Source of the DNA: Gimesia algae
Lineage (GTDB): Bacteria; Planctomycetota; Planctomycetia; Planctomycetales; Planctomycetaceae
Reading direction: 5' to 3'
NCBI RefSeq assembly: GCF_007746795.1
Contig: NZ_CP036343.1
Coordinates: 4,129,357-4,193,356 of the forward strand
Length of the DNA stretch: 64,000 nt
Shown here: piece by piece, positions 52,848 through 63,447 of the stretch
Layout of the letters: each line of letters begins with the position of its first letter
Position numbering within the stretch: the stretch's first letter is position 1
Notes under the pieces: model-generated
The model's input: the letters and a program-made list of their open reading frames with translations, nothing else
Database searches by the model: none
What the model was told of the DNA's origin: nothing
Program-made: the position numbers and the translations under genes

Positions 52848-54548
52848 TTAGAAATACGCTTTCAGAACATACTGCTGGATCATACGTTGTGTGTTAAAAA
52901 AAGAACCATTTAGAGCAATCGCGTGGCGCATGATCTCGACGTAACAATCCTGATCGTTATAGAAGGTCGGAATGATGCTCTGTTCCAATTTGGCATAAAG
53001 AGAATCCGCATCGGTCTGGTGATTGTTCGATTGTCCGATTGATACACCATCCGAACCGATTGCCCAGCCAGTTATGTTCTCAATGCAACCTTCGATCCAC
53101 CACCCGTCGAGAATGCTTAATGACGGAATCCCATTGAGTGCCGCTTTCATACCGCTAGTGCCGGATGCTTCTTGCGGAGGTTCCGGTGTGTTCAGCCACA
53201 AATCGACGCCAGCCGTTAATAATTGTGCGAGTTCCATGTCGTAATTTGGTAAAAATGCGACAGTCACATCAGGTGCCAATGACCGGCCAGTACGGATGAT
53301 TTGCTGGATCATCTTTTTACCGTCGATATCTTTAGGATGTGCTTTCCCAGAAAAAATGATTTGAATTCGTCCAATATCTCGTGAAATGCGTCGTAACTGT
53401 TCAACATCGTTAAAGATCAGATCAGCTCGCTTATACATCGCAACTCGGCGAGCAAAACCGATTGTGAAAACGTTGGAGTCCAATCCCGCATTCATGTTCT
53501 GGTTGACTGACTTGAGAAGACGTCGTTTTGATTTTTGATGCGCATGAGCGACTTCATTTTTCGAAATACTTAAGGCGTACCTCAGACTAAAGTTGTCCTG
53601 CTTCCAGTCTGGGATGTAGCGGTCGAACAGCTCAGCGAATTCCTGAGAAACCCAAGTCGCGGCATGGACCCCATTCGTAATCGAGTCAATCTTGTAACGT
53701 GCGAACATGTGACGCGAGACTTCCCCATGACGCTTCGCAACTCCATTGATGTAATGGCTCATATTCATCGCGAGAAAGGTCATATTCAGTTTATCTTCGC
53801 AGCAGAATACCTCTTTCATCTCATAGACGTCACGTCTTCCCAAAACTCGATTGACGAGGTCCAGGGGAAATTGATCATGTCCCGCTGGTACTGGTGTATG
53901 AGTTGTAAACACGCACTTAGCATGCACCGCTTCGATGTCCTCAAGTGTTAGGGTTGGCCTGCCTGAACTTGTAGCCTGCTCATCGAGTAATTCAAGTGTT
54001 AAAAGTGCAGAGTGTCCTTCATTCATATGAAACTTATGGATTGCGTCATAGCCCAAGGCTCGCAACATTCGGATACCGCCAATTCCCAAGACAACTTCCT
54101 GGCAGAAGCGGTAATGTTCGTCGCCACCATACAGGCGGTTTGTCAGCTTGCGATCCCAATCGGAATTTTCCGGTAAATCGGTATCCAGTAGGAAGACCTG
54201 CACTACAAAGCCCCCCTCACCGACCACGTCATACTTCCAGGCGCGAAGCTTCACGGAACGGTTTTCAATGGATACATGAGTCCGCACACCAGTATCGGTG
54301 AGGAAATTTTTGCCGACCCAATGGACAGGTTCCTCTGTTTGCCAGTCGGTTGCATCCAGAGTCTGGTAGAAATATCCCTCACGATGGAGCAGTGTGATTG
54401 CTACCATGGGAACTTGCAGATCGGCTGCAGATCGAATCGTGTCGCCAGCCAGAATCCCCAGTCCACCGGCATAAGTGGGCATTTCTGGATGAATGGCAAT
54501 TTCCATCGAGAAGTAGGACACTGATCTGTCTAAATTGTTTGAGTTCAT
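52848..54548 (-). CDS. glgP: Alpha-glucan (glycogen) phosphorylase
   Basis: A 566-residue GT35 enzyme of the short type. Motifs: [20 protein letters not shown] and [20 protein letters not shown] at the N-terminus; [71 protein letters not shown] [20 protein letters not shown]; and [20 protein letters not shown], containing the PLP-binding Lys. It releases glucose 1-phosphate from glycogen. The phosphoglucomutase at 59909-61756 would take the product to glucose 6-phosphate. MNSNN at 54548 fits the family start; GTG at 54569 is an alternative. Confidence 0.92.
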   Translation of the reverse strand: MNSNNLDRSVSYFSMEIAIHPEMPTYAGGLGILAGDTIRSAADLQVPMVAITLLHREGYFYQTLDATDWQTEEPVHWVGKNFLTDTGVRTHVSIENRSVKLRAWKYDVVGEGGFVVQVFLLDTDLPENSDWDRKLTNRLYGGDEHYRFCQEVVLGIGGIRMLRALGYDAIHKFHMNEGHSALLTLELLDEQATSSGRPTLTLEDIEAVHAKCVFTTHTPVPAGHDQFPLDLVNRVLGRRDVYEMKEVFCCEDKLNMTFLAMNMSHYINGVAKRHGEVSRHMFARYKIDSITNGVHAATWVSQEFAELFDRYIPDWKQDNFSLRYALSISKNEVAHAHQKSKRRLLKSVNQNMNAGLDSNVFTIGFARRVAMYKRADLIFNDVEQLRRISRDIGRIQIIFSGKAHPKDIDGKKMIQQIIRTGRSLAPDVTVAFLPNYDMELAQLLTAGVDLWLNTPEPPQEASGTSGMKAALNGIPSLSILDGWWIEGCIENITGWAIGSDGVSIGQSNNHQTDADSLYAKLEQSIIPTFYNDQDCYVEIMRHAIALNGSFFNTQRMIQQYVLKAYF

Positions 54549-55054
54549 ACTGCCACTGGATCCTCTCACAAAATAATTTCACTTAGAATATCAATGGGCT
54601 CTCAAATCTGGCAACAGAATATAAACACCATGAGACAGAACGGGTCCCGAGAAATACCTTCTACGATGGGAAGTATAAGCATGCTATCAAACAAGTACAT
54701 ATTGCAAAATATGCATGGAATAGACTTTCAAAGCATCGATGAAATACTTACCTCTCAAGTGATTCATTTTAGAAACACACACTGTCATTTTTTATTATTA
54801 ATAAAACTCGAGCTTTTTAGGAATATTCTTTATTCGTGCTTCTGCATCGATATGATAGAGATTATATCTATTACGCTCTGCATTAAAAAGAAGGACACGG
54901 ATGATTGCTAATATTATTATGGGACGGAGTCTCTTTTCCGGTGATCGATGAATAGAGCAATGAAAGTCCGTCATCCGTAAAAATAACTACTGTCGGACTT
55001 TTTTCAACATATGAACAAGTTCGGCAACCACACAAGGCAACCACACAATTCGAC
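54549..55054. other. Intergenic region before the NfeD gene
   Basis: About 500 bp, A-T rich, with only weak short frames. It holds a hairpin at 54963-55001 (listed separately) and ends at a nine-base tandem repeat. Confidence 0.4.
54963..55001 (+). terminator. Possible terminator hairpin
   Basis: AAAGTCCG pairs with CGGACTTT across a 23-base loop and is followed by further T. No plus-strand gene ends nearby, so it may isolate the nfeD region from upstream transcription. Moderate evidence because of the long loop. Confidence 0.4.
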
Positions 55055-55150
55055 GAATTGAAGAATTGAAGAATTGAAGAATTGAAGAATTGAAGAATTG
55101 AAGAATTGAAGAATTGAAGAATTGAAGAATTGAAGAATTGAAGAATTGAA
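55055..55150 (+). repeat. 9-bp tandem repeat GAATTGAAG, about 10.7 copies
   Basis: A perfect short tandem repeat of unit GAATTGAAG that runs directly into AAAAGGAG, a ribosome-site-like string in front of the NfeD frame. Unit length divisible by three keeps every frame uniform, with TGA once per unit in the NfeD frame. Copy number is likely to vary between strains. Confidence 0.95.
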
Positions 55151-55300
55151 AAGGAGCCGATAATCTCAACTCTCTTCTACATTGGTTCGGCTCCGGCAAA
55201 GAATTTCTTTTTCCGGTTTCTTACACTGTGTGCAGTTCTAGTCTGCGGCAGTCTGGTCCTCCAGGGTGCGCCACCTTCTCAAGATCTTCTGCCGAAAGTC

Positions 55301-56635
55301 GTGCAGATAAATCTGGAAAACCAGACAATCACCCCCGTGACGACTCGATACATCCAACGCGCCATCCGGCAGGCGGAAGAGGAACAGGCGCAATGCCTGC
55401 TCATCGTTCTGGACACGCCTGGCGGTCTAGTTGATTCGACCCGCAATATTGTACAAGCTATTCTTCAGAGTCGCGTTTGTGTCGTCGTGTACGTTGCCCC
55501 CAGCGGGGTTGCTCACGCCGCGTCAGCCGGTGGGTTTATCACCTTATCTGCGCATATCGCCGCCATGGCCCCCGGCACGCGCATCGGTGCCATGCACCCT
55601 GTGCAAATCGGTGGCTTGCCGATTTCTCCCGACCGTTCCCCTAAACTTCCGACGAATAATTATCCCAACAACGAAGAGAAGAAAGAAACTCAGAAAACGC
55701 CCTCAACTCCGATGACTGACAAAATGGTTAACGATACCGTGGCCTGGGCAAAGAGCTTGGCCGAGTTGCGTGGAAGAAACGCTGACTGGGCAGAGCGTGC
55801 CGTCAAAGAAAGCATCGTCGTCACCGAAAAAGAAGCCCTGAAGGAAGGAATCATTGACCTCGTAGCCGAAGACGTCCCCCAACTGCTTGAGAAGATTGAT
55901 GGCCGGCAAGTGGTTCTTCCCCAGGGAACCATCACCCTGCATACCGCAGGAGTAACAGAAACTCAGACCATCGAAATGTGGTGGGGAGAGCGAGTGCTGG
56001 CCGCCATCTCCAATCCGAATGTGGCATTCATGCTGTTGATTTTTGGCTTTTACGGAATCATGTTCGAATTCTATTCGCCCGGTTGGGGGGTTGCTGGAAC
56101 ACTGGGAATCATCTGCCTGGTGATGGCATTCTTCGGTCTGGCAGTGCTGCCGATCAATTATGTGGGGCTGCTACTCATCGCTTTAGCCTTAGGACTGTTT
56201 ACGGCAGAGGTCTTCGTGACCAGCTTTGGCGCTCTGGCATTAGGCGGGATTATCTGTTTGGTGTTGGGCGGCTTAATGCTGGTTGATTCTCCAGTCGGAT
56301 TTACCAGGATTTCGTTCGTTGTGCTGATTCCCGTCGCGGCTGCAACAGGCGCGATCACCATCTTTTTAATTACACAAATCGTACAAGCTCACCGAAAAAA
56401 AACCTTCACCGGTTCGGAAGCCATGCTTGAAGCGATTGCCGTAGCGGCGGGTGACTTTTCCCAACAACAGGACCAGTATGCAGGAACGGTATGCATTCAC
56501 GGTGAGTACTGGAACGCGATCAGCCGGAATCCAGTAAAAGACAATCAAAATGTCCGTATCCGTAACAGAGACGGTCTTACACTCAGCGTGGAACCCGAAT
56601 CCGTCAATCATTCTACAGCTCCAGAGTCTTCTTGA
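55301..56635 (+). CDS. NfeD-family membrane serine protease-like protein
   Basis: The supported frame has 444 residues from GTG 55301; the true start is probably upstream. ClpP-like domain at about 1-200 ([40 protein letters not shown] with nucleophile Ser region), four membrane helices at about 235-360 ([20 protein letters not shown] and on), and a C-terminal OB domain. Upstream, the same frame encodes a signal peptide (FFFRFLTLCAVLVCGSLVLQ) but offers only ATA, ATC or ATT as start after AAAAGGAG at about 55151. Partner of the stomatin downstream. Confidence 0.88.
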   Translation: MQINLENQTITPVTTRYIQRAIRQAEEEQAQCLLIVLDTPGGLVDSTRNIVQAILQSRVCVVVYVAPSGVAHAASAGGFITLSAHIAAMAPGTRIGAMHPVQIGGLPISPDRSPKLPTNNYPNNEEKKETQKTPSTPMTDKMVNDTVAWAKSLAELRGRNADWAERAVKESIVVTEKEALKEGIIDLVAEDVPQLLEKIDGRQVVLPQGTITLHTAGVTETQTIEMWWGERVLAAISNPNVAFMLLIFGFYGIMFEFYSPGWGVAGTLGIICLVMAFFGLAVLPINYVGLLLIALALGLFTAEVFVTSFGALALGGIICLVLGGLMLVDSPVGFTRISFVVLIPVAAATGAITIFLITQIVQAHRKKTFTGSEAMLEAIAVAAGDFSQQQDQYAGTVCIHGEYWNAISRNPVKDNQNVRIRNRDGLTLSVEPESVNHSTAPESS

Positions 56636-56664
56636 AATACATTCTTCTCGAAAGGAACGATACC

Positions 56665-57420
56665 ATGGTACCTCTTCAAATCCTCGGCATTTTCTTGGCA
56701 ATCGTGGTTCTTTATTTCCTGAGCTGTATCCGGATTTTACTTGAATACCAACGCGGAGTGGTGTTTCGATTAGGACGTGTTCTGGAAACGCCTAAAGGTC
56801 CGGGATTTATCATGGTCTTCTGGCCCATCGATCGTATGATACGTGTCAGTCTCAGAACTCACGTACAGGATGTTCCCTCACAAGATGTGATTACTCGTGA
56901 TAATGTTTCCGTCGAAGTGAATGCGGTCGTCTATTACCGGGTCATCGATCCGATGAAATCGATTCTGGATGTTGAAAACTATCAGTATGCCACCAGCCAG
57001 CTCTCTCAAACGACACTTCGAAGCATCGTCGGACAGGCGGAATTGGATGAACTGTTAGCTGAGCGGGAAAAAGTAAATAAGCAACTCCAGGAAGCGATCG
57101 ACCAACAGTCAGACCCTTGGGGTATCAAAGTTTCTCTGGTGGAACTTAAGCATGTCGACCTGCCCGAGCACATGAAACGCGCCATGGCCAAGCAGGCTGA
57201 AAGTGAACGGGAACGCCGCGCTAAAATCATCCATGCCGAAGGCGAATTCCAGGCTTCCGCCCGCCTCCGCGACGCTGCAGATGTCATTCAGGAGCATCCC
57301 ATGGCCATGCAGATGCGGTTTCTGCAGACACTCGTAGAGATCGGCGTGGAAAACAATACCACCGTCGTCTTTCCCATGCCCATTGATCTTGTCAGTTCGT
57401 TTATGAAAAACAAGGAATAA
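56665..57420 (+). CDS. Stomatin/SPFH-family membrane protein (slipin)
   Basis: A 251-residue protein with an N-terminal membrane hairpin (about 3-22) and an SPFH domain: [100 protein letters not shown], then a coiled [20 protein letters not shown]. It forms oligomers at membranes and pairs with NfeD proteases in a conserved two-gene operon. The ATG follows AAGGAACGATACC, 29 bp after nfeD. Confidence 0.93.
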   Translation: MVPLQILGIFLAIVVLYFLSCIRILLEYQRGVVFRLGRVLETPKGPGFIMVFWPIDRMIRVSLRTHVQDVPSQDVITRDNVSVEVNAVVYYRVIDPMKSILDVENYQYATSQLSQTTLRSIVGQAELDELLAEREKVNKQLQEAIDQQSDPWGIKVSLVELKHVDLPEHMKRAMAKQAESERERRAKIIHAEGEFQASARLRDAADVIQEHPMAMQMRFLQTLVEIGVENNTTVVFPMPIDLVSSFMKNKE

Positions 57421-57795
57421 TCGAAAGCGATCACCCCTCTGTGAAATAATGCTTTTCATAACATATTCCGTCAATTGTATTAATTTACATTAACCTTAAG
57501 CCACTGTCAGCTCAAATGATTTCATTAAGCTTGTGACGTACAAAACACTCTTCGTAACGACTCGTACGCGACTCGATTGCAGAAGTCGTGAATCAAAAGG
57601 AACTTACAAAAGTTTGAGTCACCGTAGAGGACTCGGAGGTAACTAACAGCTTTCGAACTTTTCTGAAATTGGTTAACAGCAGGCGCGACACTATTATATA
57701 TCTATCTACGGCCCTGCAGTCGGCGAAGGTTCCACAGAGCACTGAAAGAGGTCGTCAATCGAATGTGAACTGTGGATCAGCGGGGTACAAATAAA
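57421..57795. other. Intergenic region
   Basis: About 375 bp between the stomatin gene and an insertion sequence. No frame resembles the missing part of the inositol-phosphate synthase fragment on the other side of the IS, so that sequence has been lost rather than displaced. Nothing else recognised. Confidence 0.4.
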
Positions 57796-58974
57796 GTGAC
57801 ATCTCCTTATTTTACATTATGTTACCACCGAAACTGATTTTACCACGATGATCAAACTTTTTCATCCCTTGCTGACACTGATTGCTACTGCTTCCGACAG
57901 CCTGTTAGCCAAATACGTCCTCTACTTGAAAAAAGAGAATCGGATTCTGCGGGACCGTACACTAGGAGAGATTCACACAAAACCTCACGAACGTGCGCAG
58001 CTCTTGAAATACGGCAAGCCACTCGGAAGAGCGATCAACGAACTGATCACGATCGTCACTCCCGGGACTTTTCATTGCTGGGTACGGGAAGAGAAACGAG
58101 GCCGGAAGAGAGAACCTGTCGGTCGACCAGGAAAGAGTGCCGTACTGCGAGAACTGATTCTCAAAATCGCCCGTGAAACGGGGTTCGGCTACACTCGCAT
58201 CCTTGGTGAACTCCGAAAACTCGGCATCTCCCGTCTCTGCCGTCAGACTGTGAAAAACATCGTCAACGAAGCAGGGATCAAGCCGAGTCCGAAACGAAGT
58301 ACCGGCACCTGGGACCAGTTTCTCAAAACTCATTAGGAAACACTCTGGGCCTGCGATTTCTTTACAAAACGAGCTGTGACACCGCGGGGGCTCGTCGATT
58401 TGTATGTGTTGGTTTTCATGCATCTTGAAACGCGTGAAGTCTTAACCACACCCTCAACTCGAAATCCGGATTCTGTATGGGTCACGAAACAGGCTAAAGC
58501 GTTCGTAAACCACTTTGCCGACCGGGATGAGAAGCCGACCTACCTGATTCATGATCAAGACACAAAGTTCTCTGCCGAGTTCAAGCAGTTTTTGAAGAAC
58601 GAAGGCATCAAGACGAAGGTGCTGCCGATCCGATCTCCAAATCTGAATGCCCGGGTCGAAAGGTTTGTGCAAACGATTAAATACGAAGCCTTGAACCATT
58701 TCATCGCTTTCGGCAAGATGCATCTCGATTATCTTGTTTCGGAATTCGTTGATTATTACAACAAACATCGAGCGCACAGCTCACGAGAACATCTGCCGCC
58801 CTGCTCTGTCGAGCCGCCGCCGGAATTCGAGACGATCAAGCTCGATGAAATCCACTGCGAGGAACATCTCGGAGGGTTGATCAGGTCGTACGAGCGGATT
58901 GCGGCGTAGATCATATCGAAACACAAGTCATTTCTTCACGCTCACCGTACGCGCGTTCGCTCCTAAAATGTCAC
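57796..58974 (+). mobile_element. Integrase-type insertion sequence with dead transposase
   Basis: Ends are suggested by GTGACATCTCC on the left and GTGACATTTTAGGAG in reverse complement on the right, an imperfect inverted repeat. No clear target duplication is visible. It carries one rve-domain transposase frame with an internal TAG. Boundaries are approximate. Confidence 0.55.
57848..58909 (+). pseudogene. Integrase-core (rve) transposase interrupted by TAG
   Basis: One reading frame of 354 codons with a TAG at 58334-58336. Before it: helix-turn-helix region (ITIVTPGTFHCWVREEKRGR, LRELILKIARETGFGYTRIL). After it: ETLWACDFFTKRAVTPRGLV, YVLVFMHLETREVLTTPSTR, THLIHDQDTKFS-like YLIHDQDTKFSAEFKQFLKN, and SPNLNARVERFVQTIKYEAL with the catalytic Glu. 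DDE residues are all present, so only the nonsense codon prevents expression. Such integrase-type transposases are numerous in planctomycetes. Confidence 0.85.
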
Positions 58975-59254
58975 AACCAACAGTCCTTCACGGCATACGT
59001 GCCACGGCCCACGTCAGTTCTTTCGACAGATTTTGTTTTCAAAGATCAATTGGCTACGGGACTTAACGGGCGACGGTCTTTTTGTACCCGACGGAAGAAC
59101 TTAGCGTTGTTAGAACTTGAGCGTGAGGTGAGGCGTAGAGGAAGTGGTTCGGACGGTTGGTCGTACGCAATTCACGATCTCCACCGACGATTTCACCCTG
59201 TGATCGCTGCCTCACCCTGTAAGAGCCATGTCGGGTGGCAATGATCTCTGTGTT

Positions 59255-59620
59255 TCATTGCCGAAAGGACTGGACTTTTCCCAAGTGCGAGAACTCGCGC
59301 AAAAATGTCGGGAATGTCGTGACAAACTGCACGGCTTTCAATTCCGGCTCGACAGCCTGTAACAGTGCAGGATGAAAAACTCCTGATGTTTCGCTGAAAT
59401 GTTTGGCGGCATCCACAAAGGAAGTATCACGAATTTCATGCCCGCCAATCACAAGTTGATCCCAGTCTGCCAGATTCAACTTCTCAAAATAAGGATTTTC
59501 CGAAACGAGCCCACTGGTACCCGAGAGCCCTTTCTGAAGCGCTGTTAAACCGACGGCGACTGTCGTTGAGACACCGCCCCATGCTCCAATGATCCAAATT
59601 CCGATACGTTGTTTCGTCAT
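59255..59620 (-). pseudogene. Inositol-3-phosphate synthase, N-terminal fragment
   Basis: A 121-residue frame starting MTKQRIGIWIIGAWGGVSTT, the NAD-binding loop of myo-inositol-1-phosphate synthase, followed by GLTALQKGLSGTSGLVSENP, DWDQLVIGGHEIRDTSFVDA. Family members are 350-440 residues; here the protein ends after FLREFSHLGKVQSFRQ. The adjoining 58975-59254 segment has no recognisable continuation and leads into the integrase-type IS, so the gene was truncated. Confidence 0.75.
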
Positions 59621-59908
59621 GATGCTGTCTGAAAACTGATAAAACTAAAGTCAATTGTAATCGCTGATGATAGTGAGGTAGGTAGGAGCAGACAAAAATA
59701 AGACTGCTCGACTCGTGGCTGGGCAGATTCAATTACTGCTTTCATTCATATCGTCTGTTCTGTGAGGAAATGTGACGAATCCCATTGTCACAGAATTAAG
59801 TTAACCACGTTCATTATTGTAAGTATTGTAGGTTCATGCCGACTCTGCACAATCTAAAGATTCCTGATTGAGCCGATTTTTTATCCTGAATCGTTCCTGG
59901 TGAAAAAA

Positions 59909-61756
59909 TTAACTGGTTTTCAGAGTTTGATCAATCCAGTCCATTAAAGACTCTTTAAAGCATTTAATGATTGACTGAGCCTCGCTTTTAGTTTTTGCGA
60001 GTTGAGCAGAATCCGTCACCACTGTCTGTGCAAAATAATAGAATTTAATCTTGGGCTCTGTACCTGAGGGACGCACACCAAGTTGTACAGTCAGAGGAGA
60101 ACCTTCCCCCTCCGCTTCAAACATCAGCACATTTCCCTGAGGTTTAGAAAAGGTCTCGGAGGGGGTATTTTCCGGCAATGCCCGAAGTTCAAGGTTTTGA
60201 TAGTCTCGCACCAAGGTAAAAGTAAGATTTCCCAGTTTTTGCGGGGGAGTGTTCCGGAGTGCTTTCATCAATTGTTTGATTTGTTCATTCCCCTGTGACC
60301 CTTTACAGGTTTTCGAAACTTGTCCTTCCAGATGATATCCATGTTCGAGATAGAGCTCATCGAGGCGGTTCAGTAACGTTTTTCCCTCACTTTTCAATTC
60401 CGCCGCCAGTTCACAGGCCCAAAGTGCCGCAATTGCTGCATCTTTGTCCCGGCAATATGTACCAGTCAGATATCCCAGGGACTCTTCAGTGCCAAAGACA
60501 AATTCATCCGGACCTTCTTCATCCATCGTTTCTGCAATGTATTTAAAACCGACCAGCAGGTTATTGATAATGCGAACGTTCGCTTTTCGTGATATCTCAG
60601 CGATGAGCGGGGTCGTCACAATCGTCTCAACGACATAATGCTTTGGTGTCAGCGTTCCGTTTTCCTGGCGTTTGCGGAGTACGTAATCGGCCAGCAAAGC
60701 GCCGACTTGATTGCCCGTAAGATGAATAAATTCACCAGCGTTGTTTTTGGCACAAACGCCCATCCGGTCGGCGTCAGGGTCACTGGCCAGAATAATTTCT
60801 GCACCTGACTTTTTGGCCAATTCGATGGCTGGTTGATAGACTTCCGTCCGTTCCGGATTGGGCAAGTGATCGGGAACGTTGGGAAAATTACCATCTTGTT
60901 CGCACTGGGGCTCAAAACGATTGACTTGCTTAAACCCCACCTGTTGTAACACATGATAAACAGAAGTCTCTCCCACACCGTGTAGAGGTGTAAATAACCC
61001 GTTCAGATCTCTACAGGTTGAATGGCTATGTGCTGCGACGGAACTGCGATATTCGCTGGCAACGTCTTCGTCGATGAATTTGATTAAGCCTTGTTCGACA
61101 GCTTGATCGAAATCAACGGTGGGGATTTCAGTAGCCTGATAGACTTCATCAATAATACCCTGATCATGTGGCGGCAGGACCTGGCCTCCGGTAGACCAAT
61201 ATGCTTTAAAGCCGTTGTCAGAAGGAGGATTATGCGAAGCCGTGATCATTGCCCCTACATCACAGCCAAGGTGCCTGACAGCAAAAGAAAGCTCCGGCGT
61301 GGATCGGGGTGTTTTGTAAAAGTAAACGGTCAACCCGTGGGCTGCCATCACGGTCGCAGCAATGCGGGCAAATCGTTCAGAGTTGATACGCGAATCACGG
61401 GCAATAGCTGCCTTGCCGGTCTGAGCACCAGCGGCTTTCTTAAAATAGACGGCCAGCCCATGCGCGGACTCGGCAATGGTTCTTTCATTAATTGTGGCTG
61501 ACCCGAAATCGCTCATTAACCCACGGCGGCCTCCGGTCCCGAAGGGGATCACTTCCCAAAAATACGTGTCCAACGTTCCAAATTCTTTATCTTCAATCAG
61601 CTTGAGCATCGCTGGCTGGTAAGAGGCATACTGAGGTTCAGTAAGCCATTTCTGCAAATTGGTGAAGGCGGATTCAGAAAGCTGTTTTTCCGTAACAGCA
61701 GTGCGGGCGATTTCAATTGCCTGCTGGAAATCTGATGAAGGAGACTGTTGGTTCAT
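59909..61756 (-). CDS. Phosphoglucomutase/phosphomannomutase
   Basis: A 615-residue alpha-D-phosphohexomutase. Motifs: GTGGRRGLMSDFGSATINER near residue 70, the catalytic serine loop MITASHNPPSDNGFKAYWST, the magnesium loop LASDPDADRMGVCAKNNAGE, the sugar loop FGTEESLGYLTGTYCRDKDA, and a C-terminal phosphate site VRPSGTEPKIKFYYF. It interconverts glucose 1- and 6-phosphate and would follow the glucan phosphorylase of this window. MNQQS at 61756 is preferred; a GTG 15 codons earlier is possible. Both have only modest ribosome sites. Confidence 0.92.
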   Translation of the reverse strand: MNQQSPSSDFQQAIEIARTAVTEKQLSESAFTNLQKWLTEPQYASYQPAMLKLIEDKEFGTLDTYFWEVIPFGTGGRRGLMSDFGSATINERTIAESAHGLAVYFKKAAGAQTGKAAIARDSRINSERFARIAATVMAAHGLTVYFYKTPRSTPELSFAVRHLGCDVGAMITASHNPPSDNGFKAYWSTGGQVLPPHDQGIIDEVYQATEIPTVDFDQAVEQGLIKFIDEDVASEYRSSVAAHSHSTCRDLNGLFTPLHGVGETSVYHVLQQVGFKQVNRFEPQCEQDGNFPNVPDHLPNPERTEVYQPAIELAKKSGAEIILASDPDADRMGVCAKNNAGEFIHLTGNQVGALLADYVLRKRQENGTLTPKHYVVETIVTTPLIAEISRKANVRIINNLLVGFKYIAETMDEEGPDEFVFGTEESLGYLTGTYCRDKDAAIAALWACELAAELKSEGKTLLNRLDELYLEHGYHLEGQVSKTCKGSQGNEQIKQLMKALRNTPPQKLGNLTFTLVRDYQNLELRALPENTPSETFSKPQGNVLMFEAEGEGSPLTVQLGVRPSGTEPKIKFYYFAQTVVTDSAQLAKTKSEAQSIIKCFKESLMDWIDQTLKTS

Positions 61757-62021
61757 CCTATGAGCTTTTCCGGGTTTGAGATCGGGTGGCTTGTTTTTCA
61801 CATTGTTTTACACGCAATATGTCATTTTCCAAGTCCCCAGAAGCCCAACAGGGTAAGTATTTCCCTGTGTTTCGCATCGCCTCTGTAAGTGGGCGACCCT
61901 GAAATGAAACTCTGACAGTGAGCTAGATTGTAGAGTAAAATTACCTGAGAGCCAACCCTGACGCGAATTCCAGTTCTCCCAACCGCACAGCAGTGAAACA
62001 GAGAGAGCAACAATCCTGAAT

Positions 62022-62279
62022 TTGAGTTGTTTAGTAATGTGTATTTTGAGGCTGAATCGTATATACCGGGATTTCCCATATGGGTTCCGTCTCTATACAG
62101 ATACTCTTTTTCCACAGGCTGAGGCCCAAACTGGCAGTTGTACATCCCGCAGTACAATTTATGCAGCGAGTATCGCCGCCAGCCTAATGCTGCATCTATT
62201 CACCCGTTGGCTTCGGGACATTCCTGTTGATTTGGATACCACGTTTAATCTTCTGGCAGGAGAATACACAGTCTACTGA
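62022..62279 (+). pseudogene. Possible ThiF-like protein, C-terminal remnant
   Basis: The second half of an 85-codon frame, [46 protein letters not shown], resembles the C-terminal helices of planctomycete ThiF/E1-like adenylyltransferases. No nucleotide-binding part precedes it. A terminator lies 50 bp downstream, as expected for the end of a gene. The assignment is tentative, from about 45 residues. Confidence 0.35.
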
Positions 62280-62330
62280 CGATTAAACCAAACAGACATA
62301 TTTCAAAAGTGCAAACTGAAATGACAATCG

Positions 62331-62364
62331 ATAGCGGGCCACCAGAAGGGGTGGCCCGCTATCC
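62331..62364 (+). terminator. Strong intrinsic terminator-like hairpin
   Basis: GATAGCGGGCCACC pairs perfectly with GGTGGCCCGCTATC around a six-base loop AGAAGG, followed by CCCAATTTTTAG. A 14-bp G+C-rich stem with a short T run. It fits the 3' end of the ThiF-like remnant. Confidence 0.75.
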
Positions 62365-62896
62365 CAATTTTTAGCTATCAGAGAATCGATTGAATAGTTT
62401 TCTAATTCAATGAATAGTTTCTGAAGCTATTTGTAGCAGCGTCTGTTCGACGAATGTCTGCAAAATCTTTTCTTGCTCAAGTCGAGCATTATTTTGCAGA
62501 CAGTATTCAAAAGCTATTACTTCGCTCTCTGTCAAGTTGCAGGCATGGGATGCATTGTTCCATTCCTACTGACGATCTCAGTTTCATGGCTGAGCAGAGT
62601 CTTTTGATCCATCATGATGTTCTGTACCTGTGGGAAGAAATTCCGCAATTGAGACAAAACTAGAAACCCGTCCACGTCTATGCCCCCAAGCTATTCGCTG
62701 CGCGCTAAGGAGAGCCAAGTCCGCCTGAAGCCATTGATTCCCCCCTCAGCGACTCACCAATCGCCCCCACTTCGGTCACAATTCACACTCGCTAACTCAA
62801 CAGCAACCGCCGTGCCGAATACTATTGACTGCGTCCTCTTTTGTTGTCCCCTGAGTTATTCGACTGCATGGATAGCCACTTCGGAACCTGACCTGT

Positions 62897-63304
62897 TTAT
62901 ATGGCTTTGCTCAACTCTTTTATCAGGCGGTTGATCTCAGCCATGGATTTTCGGTGATGTTCAGCCAGATGCTTGTGAGCTTCACGCGTTTTCTGGTGCA
63001 GGACATCAAATTCCTGATGCTCGGTGATTAGTGTCTTATGCTCAGAGTTTTCGCCGGTCGCCTCGTGTCGTGCGATCTCGTGCTCGTGATGTTGGACGTG
63101 CATCTCATGCCGATTGATTTCCAGGTAGTGATCTTCCAGGACGACATCGTGCTGAAGGATGTAAGCCTGCGCTTGCACAAGTACTGCGAGGGCCTTTTTA
63201 TGCTCCGCTCTCCAAACGCCGATGTCGTCCAGCCAACTGGCATGTTCGCTCTGCGCCTGACGATGGTCCTGATGCATGGCGAGATGTTCTTGTTCGGTAC
63301 TCAT
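62897..63304 (-). CDS. Histidine-rich helical protein of unknown function
   Basis: A 135-residue, highly charged, all-helical protein with many histidines (MSTEQEHLAMHQDHRQAQSE, HYLEINRHEMHVQHHEHEIA, LAEHHRKSMAEINRLIKELS). The pattern suggests a coiled coil or helical hairpin that could bind metal ions; no defined family motif is visible. The ATG follows GGGAGAAAAGTA. No signal peptide. It lies alone between a gene-poor stretch and the LDH remnant. Confidence 0.75.
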   Translation of the reverse strand: MSTEQEHLAMHQDHRQAQSEHASWLDDIGVWRAEHKKALAVLVQAQAYILQHDVVLEDHYLEINRHEMHVQHHEHEIARHEATGENSEHKTLITEHQEFDVLHQKTREAHKHLAEHHRKSMAEINRLIKELSKAI

Positions 63305-63447
63305 TACTTTTCTCCCTGGGATTGAAAGTATCGTTCACGGTACATAACACAAACCAGCCGTCACACTGTACGACGGCGTGTAACATTGAGAGTGATTGTG
63401 TTGCAGTTTCGTTAACCCTTGTTTTCTATCACTACGATAAGATCACC

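Larger units (their letters stand above)
61757..62896. other. Gene-poor region with a possible ThiF-like remnant
   Basis: About 1.1 kb without an intact gene. It holds a strong hairpin at 62331-62364 and, before it, a short frame resembling the end of a ThiF-type adenylyltransferase (listed separately). The rest shows only short frames, and a segment at 62454-62663 looks partly coding but unrecognisable. Confidence 0.5.

Noticed and set aside
54594-54911. 105-codon plus-strand frame
   Set aside because: No ribosome site, biased A-T-rich composition and no family resemblance; considered chance.
55055-55150. Regular repeat considered as a CRISPR array
   Set aside because: The unit is 9 bp without spacers; it is a simple tandem repeat and no cas genes are near.
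57421-57795. Search for the missing C-terminal part of inositol-phosphate synthase left of the integrase-type IS
   Set aside because: No frame there resembles the family; the rest of the gene is deleted rather than displaced.
16957-58336. Stop-codon reassignment or programmed read-through to explain the interrupted frames
   Set aside because: All three stop codons occur as interruptions, and normal genes in the window end with all three as well.
58975-59254. 81-codon frame between the integrase-type IS and the inositol-phosphate synthase fragment
   Set aside because: Arginine-rich and unlike any family I know; probably remnant DNA, not a supported gene.
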